From positions 1 to 5,853 of the forward strand of contig DOWN01000137.1 of the NCBI GenBank assembly GCA_003519545.1: a stretch of 5,853 nt of DNA. Direction: 5' to 3'. The notes under the pieces are model-generated. The model saw only the letters and a program-made list of their open reading frames with translations. It did not search any database and had not been told where the DNA came from. Of this stretch, positions 1-5,853 are shown one piece after another (position 1 is the stretch's first letter; each line of letters opens with the position of its first letter). The stretch comes from Bacteroidota bacterium (GTDB lineage: Bacteria; Bacteroidota; Ignavibacteria; Tepidaquicellales; Tepidaquicellaceae). The translations under genes were made by a program, and so were the position numbers.

Positions 1-223
1 TATAAGTAACATTATGTAGTGCCGAGCTAGGAAGGTGTAATGCTTTATAATACGTACTTAAACTCTCATATTTGTTTTCATCGTTCGTCAATGGAAACAA
101 TTTAAAACTTACGGAATGTAAACTTGAATAAAAGGCAGTAGTTACAACCCAATCATTAAATTCGTTTGTTTTAAAAAGAAGTTGGCAAGCTTTTTCATTG
201 TGTTCGGCGTGGTCAAGACTCAT
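1..223 (-). CDS. HEPN-like domain protein, 5' part only (gene runs off the left edge)
   Basis: An open frame starts at ATG (223-221) and stays open for 74 codons to the window edge, so only the N-terminal part is visible. The protein begins MSLDHAEHNEKACQLL and continues with DWVVTTAFYSSLH at about residues 24-36. The layout, an N-terminal helix with H and N residues, then a D-W-x-V-x-x-x-x-FY-x-x-LH helix, is typical of HEPN-superfamily proteins: all-helical, often RNases or nucleotide-binding partners in toxin-antitoxin and defence systems. The diagnostic C-terminal R-x4-6-H motif would lie outside the window, so RNase activity cannot be judged. The start is supported by a 4-base ATGA overlap with the upstream gene's stop, implying translational coupling and one transcript. 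G+C is about 33%, clearly above its overlapping partner. Assignment to HEPN is by eye from the fold signature; another small helical family is possible. Confidence 0.6.
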   Translation of the reverse strand, partial: MSLDHAEHNEKACQLLFKTNEFNDWVVTTAFYSSLHSVSFKLFPLTNDENKYESLSTYYKALHLPSSALHNVTY

Positions 224-717
224 TTATCTGATTTATTGTATTCGTATTTTAAATAAAATCCGTCTGATTCTAAAGCATTGAAATCAAAACTTTCTCCGGT
301 TTTTGTAAATGAAAAAGTTAATTTATAATATTCATTATTAATTTTAGATTCATAATCTGTTACGAAATCATAAACTTCAAAAAATTTTTCATCTATAAGC
401 TTATCCGAAGGAATTACAGTTAATAATTCGAACATATTAACAGATATGATTTTTAAAAATGCATATACAGGTTGAATTGATTTTTTTAATAAATAATTAT
501 TCAATTCATTTCTATGCATTATAGTAGTTTGTACGTTTTCGTTTAAAACTTTTATTAACGCTTTAAAATTACTATTGATTCCATCCTCTTTACCTTTCAA
601 ATATGCATCAATTACATCATCCTCATTAAAAGTATAATTGTTTTTTCTTTCTGGAAATTCCCAATTATCTTTTAAATTAATTTCGGATAATAAATTTTTG
701 TGAGTTTCTGTTTTCAT
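220..717 (-). CDS. Hypothetical protein, 165 residues, first gene of an overlapping pair with a HEPN-like gene
   Basis: Complete frame from ATG (717-715) to TGA (222-220). I do not recognise the family. There is no signal peptide or membrane segment, so it is probably cytoplasmic. Residues 1-80 look mainly helical and charged, with a DAYLKGKEDG turn near residues 37-46. Residues 82-165 look alpha/beta: a hydrophobic strand pair AFLKIISVNMFELLTVIP (about 86-103), an acidic helix (about 108-125), a strand YYKLTFSF (about 130-137) and a closing strand GFYLKYEY (about 153-160). The stop overlaps the HEPN-like gene's start by 4 bases, so the two are almost certainly co-transcribed, with this gene first. 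By analogy with HEPN pairs it could be the antitoxin or partner, but I see no minimal-nucleotidyltransferase GS...D-x-D signature. G+C is about 23% (counted over 241-720), suggesting different ancestry. No clear Shine-Dalgarno precedes the start, which is common in this phylum. Confidence 0.75.
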   Translation of the reverse strand: MKTETHKNLLSEINLKDNWEFPERKNNYTFNEDDVIDAYLKGKEDGINSNFKALIKVLNENVQTTIMHRNELNNYLLKKSIQPVYAFLKIISVNMFELLTVIPSDKLIDEKFFEVYDFVTDYESKINNEYYKLTFSFTKTGESFDFNALESDGFYLKYEYNKSDK

Positions 718-747
718 TTCAGATTAGAATATATAGAGATGTATTAT

Positions 748-755
748 CAAAATTA
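748..755 (-). promoter_or_regulatory. Possible Bacteroidota-type -7 promoter element
   Basis: Read on the minus strand this is TAATTTTG, an exact match to the TAnnTTTG -7 consensus of the Bacteroidota primary sigma factor. It ends 30 bases before the ATG at 717, which would give a leader of roughly 20-25 bases for the 165-residue gene. I see no convincing TTG-type -33 element at the expected distance, and the region is so AT-rich that a chance match is quite possible. Confidence 0.3.
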
Positions 756-806
756 TGCAAAAAATCAAAAAATTAATATACATAAAGCTGGTTTAAATTG
801 AAGAAC

Positions 807-822
807 TTGCACAACTGTGCAA
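807..822. promoter_or_regulatory. Perfect 7-bp inverted repeat, operator-like
   Basis: The sequence TTGCACAACTGTGCAA is a perfect dyad: arms TTGCACA and TGTGCAA around a 2-base centre. The 2-base gap is too tight for a good RNA loop, and no T-run follows on the minus strand, so a protein-binding DNA site fits better than a terminator. It lies about 90 bases upstream of the 165-residue gene and about 50 bases upstream of the putative -7 element, where an autoregulator of the small operon could bind. A further TTGCAC half-site lies at 876-881. No regulator is encoded in the visible window. Confidence 0.4.
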
Positions 823-840
823 AATGAATAAAGACTTCAA

Positions 841-887
841 CACGAATTTAAATGAATTTACATGAATTTTGCTAATTGCACGAAAAA
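841..887. repeat. Degenerate 10-bp direct repeats, consensus near CAYGAATTTA
   Basis: Three adjacent 10-base units, CACGAATTTA (841-850), AATGAATTTA (851-860) and CATGAATTTT (861-870), share the core GAATTT. A weaker fourth unit, CACGAAAAA, follows an 8-base gap at 879-887. The period equals one helical turn, so the units face the same side of the DNA. The array lies in the intergenic region between the peptidase terminator region and the dyad at 807-822. It could be a regulator-binding array or the worn end of a dispersed intergenic repeat. Confidence 0.45.
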
Positions 888-893
888 GGTGAT

Positions 894-918
894 GAGGATT
901 TATACTCTCATAATCCTC
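894..918 (-). other. Hairpin downstream of the peptidase gene
   Basis: GAGGATT (894-900) and AATCCTC (912-918) are exact reverse complements around an 11-base loop. The hairpin lies 59 bases or more past the peptidase stop codon, beyond the GC-rich hairpin at 925-968. No T-run follows it closely, so it is more likely a secondary 3'-end structure or a chance pairing than the main terminator. Confidence 0.3.
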
Positions 919-920
919 TC

Positions 921-968
921 CCAAAAGCCTCCCGACAAGTCGGGACAAGATACCCCAATGTAAGGCTT
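921..968 (-). terminator. Putative two-tier Rho-independent terminator of the C25 peptidase gene
   Basis: On the minus strand, 9 bases after the peptidase stop codon, an outer stem AAGCCT/AGGCTT (968-963 with 930-925) encloses an inner GC-rich hairpin TCCCGAC-TT-GTCGGGA (945-930), and the outer 3' arm runs straight into TTTT. The inner hairpin and the 3' arm share base 930, so the two stems nearly stack. Position and the short T-run fit an intrinsic terminator. The T-run is only four bases and the 17-base 5' part of the outer loop is long, so efficiency is uncertain. The inner palindrome could also be a dispersed intergenic repeat. Confidence 0.5.
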
Positions 969-976
969 AAAGAAGT

Positions 977-3900
977 TTATTTCAGAATTACAAGTTTTTG
1001 GATTGAGGTTTCTGTTTTTGAGTCACCTTCTAAAATCATTTTATACAGATAAACTCCGTTTGCCATATTATCACCATCGTTATCACGACCATCCCAATCT
1101 ACCTGATTATATCCAATTTTTGCATCGGCGATTACATCTTTAACTAAACGACCGGCAACAGTATAAATTTTAATCGTGCATTTACGGGGATTTATTCCTC
1201 CCTGCAGATTGAACATAAATGATGTTCTATCAACCATTGGATTCGGATAATTTGTTAGTTCCAGAATTTTTAAATCATCATTCACGACAAGATTATGCCT
1301 CACTGTATCTGCAATGTTATCAGACTTATCTCTGGCGATGTATTCAAATCTGTAATTTCCATTTGGTAATACCGGTTTATAAATTACTTTAGCAAGTAAT
1401 CTGAAATCATCAGGAATTATAAATTGTAATTCCGGATTTGGAACAGAATTGATAAAATAAGGAACGAACACCCCGTTAAGTTTTACTCTCAGAACACTTG
1501 TATCTACATCCGTTATCACAAGTCTTGAGTCATCAAAAAAATCAGCAACGATTTCAGGATTTGAAGTTATAAAATCACCGTTTTGAACCATCTGTCCGTT
1601 ATAAGTTACATCCAGTTTTGGTTTTAAAGAATCACCTGTTATATATAAAGTAGTGAACGCTATATTATTATAAGTAAATAGTTCGTTCTGAGAAGGTTTG
1701 AGTTTTGTTTCAAAGAAAACTAAAATTGAATCACCAAAGGGAGAAGTATTAATTGTAATATCAGATGAATAGATTGAATCCGGTTTGATGATTGAATTTA
1801 AAGTATCAATTCTGAGATTATAAACACCGCCCCTATACTGAGCATACCATCTGTTAATAATTCCGTAAGCATTTGAAAAGCCAACGTTACTGTATTTTAC
1901 ACTTACGGAAACTGTATCACCTTGCTGAACCGATGAATCTGAAAGAACAAAAGAATTATTATCCGGAATTAATTCCGCAGGAGGAACGTATGAAACATTA
2001 ATACCCGTTAGCGTTGATGACTGCAAACCGGAAAGAGTATCAATAGATACATTTGAAATTAAACGTATTCCCGGAAAATTAATCGGATTAACTCCGTTAA
2101 GATTATAAAAATTATTAGTTGTAATTCCCTGTTGAATTAAAGATGGCAAATTATTCTGACCTACACCATATAAATCAAAAGTTACCGGAGAACCCGGAAT
2201 TAATATTTGCGACCATGCTAAATAATTCCACGATGCAGCAGGAATTAAATTTGTTGTAATACTTCCACGAACAGGAATAAATACCGGATTATACTCAGCA
2301 GTTGACTCAAGCCATTCACCAAAATTCCAGTAATTATATGCTTCAGATGTTTGAGAGGTATCTGCATTTAAAGAACCGATAAAAGCCCATGTATCAAACC
2401 ATCCGAGATGCTCAAGAGAGTCGGCATAAATACTTCCGAACTGTCTGAATTTTTGTTTCGTTGCGGCATTAAACGGACGACCGAGGGGCTGGAAAGTAGA
2501 AGGATCCCAAACAATTGCACAGGATAGAGCAAGAAGATATGATGTTGAATCGAAAGTATTAAGAAATGCGAGAACAGAATCTGAACTGTTATCCGTATTC
2601 ATAATAACTTTTTTATATTCAAGAATTCTTCCGTCAAGTTTACGGACTTTAAGAAGTCTTGCCCCGCCAATCTCTCCACCATCTATAAAAATCTGCTGAT
2701 CGTTGACAATAAAGTATGAAGCATTTTCACCTTCATTACCTTTAGAGCGAACGAAAAATTTTCCATTGTAATTTCCAAGTTTAAATCCACCGTCTATATA
2801 TTCAAGATTATTTATTTCAGAAGGTTCAAACTGTGAAAGTTCTTTTTTATAAATTAAAACATTAGTATCAAGAGGATTGATATTAAAATCCTGAGTATAA
2901 ATTATTTTTCTTGTTTCAGACCAACCGGAACTGTCATTATTTATAACAGCATTCATTCTCCAGAAATAAATTTTGTTATTTACTGCGGAATGTAAATTTA
3001 CCTGAAATTTTGTTTCACTTCCGGAAGCATTGTTTCTGAAAAATGTTTGTCTTGCGGGTGATGAGAAATTTATATTTGTATCAATTTGAAAAATTACTTT
3101 AATATTATTTGTAACCGAGTTTACATTGGGATTCAAACCTGTGAATGTAAGTGTCGTGTTATTTATTGCCTGATTATTAGCAGGTTTAAGAGGGACAAAA
3201 GAAATATTTTTAACCGGTATATTAATATCAATTATATTGTTAACAAAAGATTCACGAGGATACCAGTCATCAGGATCGAGAATGACTCTCATATTATAAT
3301 TTCCGAGTGAGTCGAGAATAAATCTATTTGTATAACTTCCCGAATATCCTAAATTTCTTACGACTGTATCTTTTACTTTATAATTAAATCCGTTTTTTTG
3401 AAGATTGAATCTAATTTTAAGAGAGTCTGCATTAGTGCCAAAATTTTTGGGAGATACTGAAAGTATGATTTCCTCATTTAATGTCGGATAGTTATTTGAT
3501 AATGAATAATCAGCAGGAGTAATATCAAATTCAGGATAAGATGGCATTAAAAGTTTGACGGCAGGATCGCCATATAAAGTGTAACTATTGATTGTATTTC
3601 TTGAAGCAAAATTATTTGAGTCACCACTCATTATACGTGAGGCATTAGATAAAATTTTCCCGAGATGTCTTATTGAGTCGCGTGCAAAACTTCTCAACAT
3701 ATAATCATTAAGTTGATTTCCCTGCCCTGCAAAAGACCAACCTGTAGAACCAACAAAACCGATAGCAAGTTTATTCGGAAGATAAATAAATTTTTCTCCA
3801 AAACTTCTTACATTAGGTTCCATTCTTCCTGTAAAACAGGTCATACTGAAAACAAGTGGAAGTTTATTTCCGTTATTAATTGTTGCAGGATCTTCAAGAC

Positions 3901-5815
3901 CAATTTCCCAATCCTGTGAAGCGGCATGTCCAATAAAATTTAAAATCAACGCACCTTTATCAAAAGATTTTTTTATTGAATCTTTATAGTTGAAAGTTAC
4001 AAAACCGGAAGAATCATTTCTGTAAACACGGTCAGGGTTTCCTTTGATTGGATTTGCAGTTACATAAGAATTTATAAAAGCGTTTGATTGATTTTGAAAT
4101 GAAAGTTGTTCATTTCGGTTTTTACCACCTGAAATGAAAAGAAAAGATTTCCACCAAGAAGCGGGAGGTTGTGTTTCGTATTGAATAATTTTATTAACCA
4201 TATCCTGTGCTTCTACAGGTGTATATGCAGGAAGTCTTCCGATTGATACCTGATGAAAGTATGTAAAAGAACCGATATTAAAATTTGCAAAGTATCCGTC
4301 TGAAGGAGGATTTCCATAAGTAGGAACAAAATTTTGGAAATAAATATTTGCAGGATCATTTTTTTTGGGGTCGAGTGAAGCACGTCCAAAAAGATTTACA
4401 TAAGATAACTTAGGTGCTGTCCAAGTATCAAAAGCATTTTTTAAAAATAATCTGACTGCGAGAGGATTTTCTATTCCGAAATTAAATACATCATATATGT
4501 CTTCAATCTCCGCTTTAAAAACTCTGAAATTATTAAACGATTCACGATGAGATGTGAGTTGATTTACAGAGGACTCAAAAAATTTATTATAAACAATTAC
4601 ATAATCCGCTCCGGTTGAATTACTTACCAGATTTGGAACAATTCTTTGTCTAATTTTTGCAGGTTTTTTAAGATTGTTTGTATTATATATTTCAAATTTT
4701 GAATTTGAATTACCTGAAAAAATGAGAGTATCGGAAGAGAATGAATTGTTCTGAATTTTTCTGAAATTATTTACATCATATATATAAACAGGATTTGATA
4801 CAGATGCAGATGAAATTTTAAATTGCCTTAAAGTTGAATCTGAGCCCGTGAGGTTAAAAGAAAATTTATTGTTGATAAATGAAAATGCTGTATTATAAGT
4901 TATGCGATAATAATTATAATTCAGATATACTTCGGTTGCATTGCTTGGGCTGAGGTATCTGATATATATATTGTTATTCCCGTTCACTAGAATATTCGCA
5001 GGAAAAGAAATAGTTGTATCAATCCGTGTGTAATCATTTGCTTCAACGGTATCTACGATAATGGAATTTATTCTTAACTGAATTTTATGTTCGTTTGGAA
5101 AATTTGGTAAAATAGAATTAGGATATGCATTAACTCTTATCGAAGCATTTCCGTTTGGATTAAGATTTTCAACTAAGAAATTATCAACGATTACAGAATC
5201 CGATTGAGATTTCATTTCTTTCCAAAACCATCCTTCGCCGACAGCGAGTTCAGTATTGAAATATCTGTAATCAGAATTTGGATTAGTAGTTTCACCTAAA
5301 TAATATTTAAAATCCACTTCCCGGTGAATAGATTTTGATGTGAAATTTTGTGGGAAACTTAAAGATGATGAATTGGTAAATACAGAATATCGGTTTCCGT
5401 TTGCACCGCCCCAGTCAATAAAATATGCAGAAGTATCTGAATATAAATTATAATATTCATCTACTGTATATGCGATTGTATTTGTAAAACCGTTTCTATA
5501 TGGAGTTAATCCGCCTGAATTTCTGATTCCATAAAAATCAAAAAAATCATTATCATTAAAAACACCGTCATCTTCACCTTGAAAAAAAAGAGGCACTTGA
5601 TTTCCTTTAAAAAAAAGTTTGACGGTTCGCGGGTCAATAGTGGAAGGGTTAACTCCGGTGTTTAAAAAATCATTTCTGTCAATCCTATACATACCATCTT
5701 CAGTAATGTAGAGTTTGATATATGTTTTGCCCGGAGTGATCCAGTTGAAATTTTGAGAATACAAAAAACCCGGAGCAAGAAGTAAGAAAAAAAGAATTAT
5801 TTTTTTAAACACCAT
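977..5815 (-). CDS. Secreted multidomain C25 (gingipain-type) cysteine peptidase with T9SS type A sorting domain
   Basis: Complete 1612-residue frame. Order: Sec signal peptide (1-20, MVFKK then FFLLLAPGFLYS, probable cleavage before Q21); PorU-like beta-rich N-terminal region (about 27-395, with ITEDGMYRID and an acidic DDGVFNDNDFFDFYG turn); C25 catalytic domain (about 403-758) with probable dyad H630 (NFIGHA) and C660 (FSMTCFTG), plus SFGEKFI, AIGFVGSTGWS and YTLYGDPAVKLL; CARDB/Ig-like domain (about 765-870); fibronectin-III-like segment (about 876-974); ILEI/FAM3-like segment (about 1010-1150); beta-sandwich segment (about 1157-1285); a second CARDB-like domain (about 1288-1393); Ig-like segment (about 1398-1515); sorting domain (1517-1612). 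It should be exported by Sec and T9SS and act at the cell surface or outside. The N-terminus resembles the sortase PorU, but it is longer than usual PorU and no porV follows, so I give no symbol. The start is fixed by the signal peptide. Substrate specificity is unknown. Confidence 0.93.
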   Translation of the reverse strand: MVFKKIILFFLLLAPGFLYSQNFNWITPGKTYIKLYITEDGMYRIDRNDFLNTGVNPSTIDPRTVKLFFKGNQVPLFFQGEDDGVFNDNDFFDFYGIRNSGGLTPYRNGFTNTIAYTVDEYYNLYSDTSAYFIDWGGANGNRYSVFTNSSSLSFPQNFTSKSIHREVDFKYYLGETTNPNSDYRYFNTELAVGEGWFWKEMKSQSDSVIVDNFLVENLNPNGNASIRVNAYPNSILPNFPNEHKIQLRINSIIVDTVEANDYTRIDTTISFPANILVNGNNNIYIRYLSPSNATEVYLNYNYYRITYNTAFSFINNKFSFNLTGSDSTLRQFKISSASVSNPVYIYDVNNFRKIQNNSFSSDTLIFSGNSNSKFEIYNTNNLKKPAKIRQRIVPNLVSNSTGADYVIVYNKFFESSVNQLTSHRESFNNFRVFKAEIEDIYDVFNFGIENPLAVRLFLKNAFDTWTAPKLSYVNLFGRASLDPKKNDPANIYFQNFVPTYGNPPSDGYFANFNIGSFTYFHQVSIGRLPAYTPVEAQDMVNKIIQYETQPPASWWKSFLFISGGKNRNEQLSFQNQSNAFINSYVTANPIKGNPDRVYRNDSSGFVTFNYKDSIKKSFDKGALILNFIGHAASQDWEIGLEDPATINNGNKLPLVFSMTCFTGRMEPNVRSFGEKFIYLPNKLAIGFVGSTGWSFAGQGNQLNDYMLRSFARDSIRHLGKILSNASRIMSGDSNNFASRNTINSYTLYGDPAVKLLMPSYPEFDITPADYSLSNNYPTLNEEIILSVSPKNFGTNADSLKIRFNLQKNGFNYKVKDTVVRNLGYSGSYTNRFILDSLGNYNMRVILDPDDWYPRESFVNNIIDINIPVKNISFVPLKPANNQAINNTTLTFTGLNPNVNSVTNNIKVIFQIDTNINFSSPARQTFFRNNASGSETKFQVNLHSAVNNKIYFWRMNAVINNDSSGWSETRKIIYTQDFNINPLDTNVLIYKKELSQFEPSEINNLEYIDGGFKLGNYNGKFFVRSKGNEGENASYFIVNDQQIFIDGGEIGGARLLKVRKLDGRILEYKKVIMNTDNSSDSVLAFLNTFDSTSYLLALSCAIVWDPSTFQPLGRPFNAATKQKFRQFGSIYADSLEHLGWFDTWAFIGSLNADTSQTSEAYNYWNFGEWLESTAEYNPVFIPVRGSITTNLIPAASWNYLAWSQILIPGSPVTFDLYGVGQNNLPSLIQQGITTNNFYNLNGVNPINFPGIRLISNVSIDTLSGLQSSTLTGINVSYVPPAELIPDNNSFVLSDSSVQQGDTVSVSVKYSNVGFSNAYGIINRWYAQYRGGVYNLRIDTLNSIIKPDSIYSSDITINTSPFGDSILVFFETKLKPSQNELFTYNNIAFTTLYITGDSLKPKLDVTYNGQMVQNGDFITSNPEIVADFFDDSRLVITDVDTSVLRVKLNGVFVPYFINSVPNPELQFIIPDDFRLLAKVIYKPVLPNGNYRFEYIARDKSDNIADTVRHNLVVNDDLKILELTNYPNPMVDRTSFMFNLQGGINPRKCTIKIYTVAGRLVKDVIADAKIGYNQVDWDGRDNDGDNMANGVYLYKMILEGDSKTETSIQKLVILK
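980..1267 (-). other. T9SS type A C-terminal sorting domain (residues about 1517-1612)
   Basis: The last 96 residues show the standard order: NYPNP (1522-1526), a hydrophobic strand TSFMFNL, TIKIYTVAGRLVKD (1547-1560), DWDGRDNDGD (1573-1582), NGVYLYK (1586-1592) and the short basic tail KLVILK. Such domains direct cargo through the T9SS translocon and are normally cut off by PorU during surface attachment. The FlgD-like DWDGRDxxG block is typical of cargo from Ignavibacteria-like lineages. The domain is complete. Confidence 0.92.
2366..2788 (-). other. ILEI/FAM3 (GG)-like domain (residues about 1010-1150) inside the peptidase
   Basis: The segment follows the pattern of animal FAM3/ILEI proteins: a GG turn leading into LLKVRKLDGRILEYKK (compare a GRGLNIALVNGxxGxLIEAR-type block), then a helix VLAFLNTF, a core strand SYLLALSCA, a helix KFRQFGSIYADSL (compare the LFSELGS helix), and the ending FDTWAFIGS (compare FRDSWVFVGAKG). 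Order and spacing agree throughout. The FAM3 disulphide cysteines are absent; C1099 is the only cysteine here. In POMGNT1 this fold binds beta-linked GlcNAc, so a sugar-binding role is a reasonable guess. The match is made from memory, not from a profile search. Confidence 0.65.
3542..4609 (-). other. Peptidase family C25 catalytic domain (residues about 403-758)
   Basis: The domain opens with YVIVYNKFF, an early caspase-like strand, and passes through SDGYFANF and VSIGRLPA, matching the conserved IGR strand of gingipains. The probable nucleophile pair is H630 (codon 3926-3928) and C660 (codon 3836-3838), 30 residues apart, close to the 33 in RgpB. The usual GHG after the catalytic strand is GHA here. 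The stretch before IGR reads GSFTYFHQVSIGR, and I see no acid where the RgpB Arg-binding Asp would align by eye, so Arg specificity is not expected. All core motifs are intact, so it is probably active. Confidence 0.85.
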
Positions 5816-5853
5816 TAATTTTTTGTTTTAAAATTCTGAATAAGAATAAAGGA
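5816..5853 (-). promoter_or_regulatory. Partial 5' leader of the peptidase gene
   Basis: Only 38 bases lie upstream of the peptidase start. On the minus strand the last 20 bases before ATG are A/T only except one C, with an A-run (ACAAAAAATTA) just before the start. This fits Bacteroidota-type initiation on A-rich leaders with little Shine-Dalgarno use. No TAnnTTTG element is visible, so the promoter is probably beyond the window edge. Confidence 0.35.

Noticed and set aside
755..796. Tiny plus-strand frame in the intergenic region (13 codons, Lys/Ile-rich); another at 824-865 (13 codons)
   Set aside because: Both are too short, lack a ribosome-binding site and are expected by chance in AT-rich DNA. 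The second owes its length to the GAATTTA repeats.
718..976. tRNA, small RNA gene or CRISPR array in the 259-bp intergenic stretch
   Set aside because: No cloverleaf, no regularly spaced long repeats and no promoter-terminator pair enclosing a structured RNA could be seen; only the dyad, short repeats and hairpins listed as features.
3086..3310. Plus-strand open frame of 74 codons inside the peptidase gene
   Set aside because: It lies entirely antisense to a well-supported secreted-protein gene, its product is low-complexity and resembles no family, and no promoter or ribosome-binding site is evident.
3713..3919. Plus-strand open frame of 68 codons opposite the C25 catalytic core
   Set aside because: It is the antisense shadow of the conserved catalytic region around C660; its basic, Ser/Lys-rich translation is what the antisense of that coding sequence would give.
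4358..4366. Eight-base homopolymer runs within the peptidase gene, here and at 5581-5588 and 5607-5616, as possible phase-variation slippage sites
   Set aside because: They encode ordinary Lys or Phe pairs in frame, such runs are expected at this G+C, and there is no sign of frameshift or of a truncated alternative product.
977..5815. Naming the large gene porU
   Set aside because: The N-terminus and catalytic motifs are PorU-like, but the length, extra domains, canonical sorting domain and absence of an adjacent porV leave the orthology open.

Overview
The window looks like a piece of an AT-rich genome from the Bacteroidota/Ignavibacteriota (FCB) group. The evidence is the large secreted protein: it has a Sec signal peptide ending in a Ser-Gln cleavage context, a gingipain-type C25 peptidase domain, and a C-terminal type A sorting domain of the type IX secretion system (T9SS), which is characteristic of this group. 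The wording of the sorting domain (NYPNP, IYTVAGRL, DWDGRDNDGD, NGVYLYK) reminds me most of Ignavibacteria-like lineages. That placement is an impression from memory, not a search result.

All supported genes are on the minus strand, so the biological order runs from high to low coordinates. First comes the complete 1612-residue C25 peptidase (5815-977), filling about 83% of the window. Next is a 259-bp intergenic stretch (718-976) holding two hairpins, a short array of 10-bp repeats, a perfect 7-bp dyad and a possible promoter. After that is a small two-gene accessory unit: a 165-residue protein of unknown function (717-220), then a gene starting with a 4-base ATGA overlap (223 down) that leaves the window at its left edge. 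The visible 74 residues of that last gene resemble HEPN-superfamily proteins.

The two parts do not appear to work together. The peptidase should be exported through the inner membrane by Sec and across the outer membrane by T9SS, then anchored at or released from the cell surface. Its most unusual part is a segment at about residues 1010-1150 that reads like the ILEI/FAM3 (GG) domain known mainly from animal secreted proteins and POMGNT1, where the domain can bind sugar. The overlapping small pair looks like an accessory module, possibly a toxin-antitoxin or defence-like unit. The 165-residue gene is only about 23% G+C, against about 33% for its overlapping partner and roughly 23-37% in stretches sampled from the peptidase gene.
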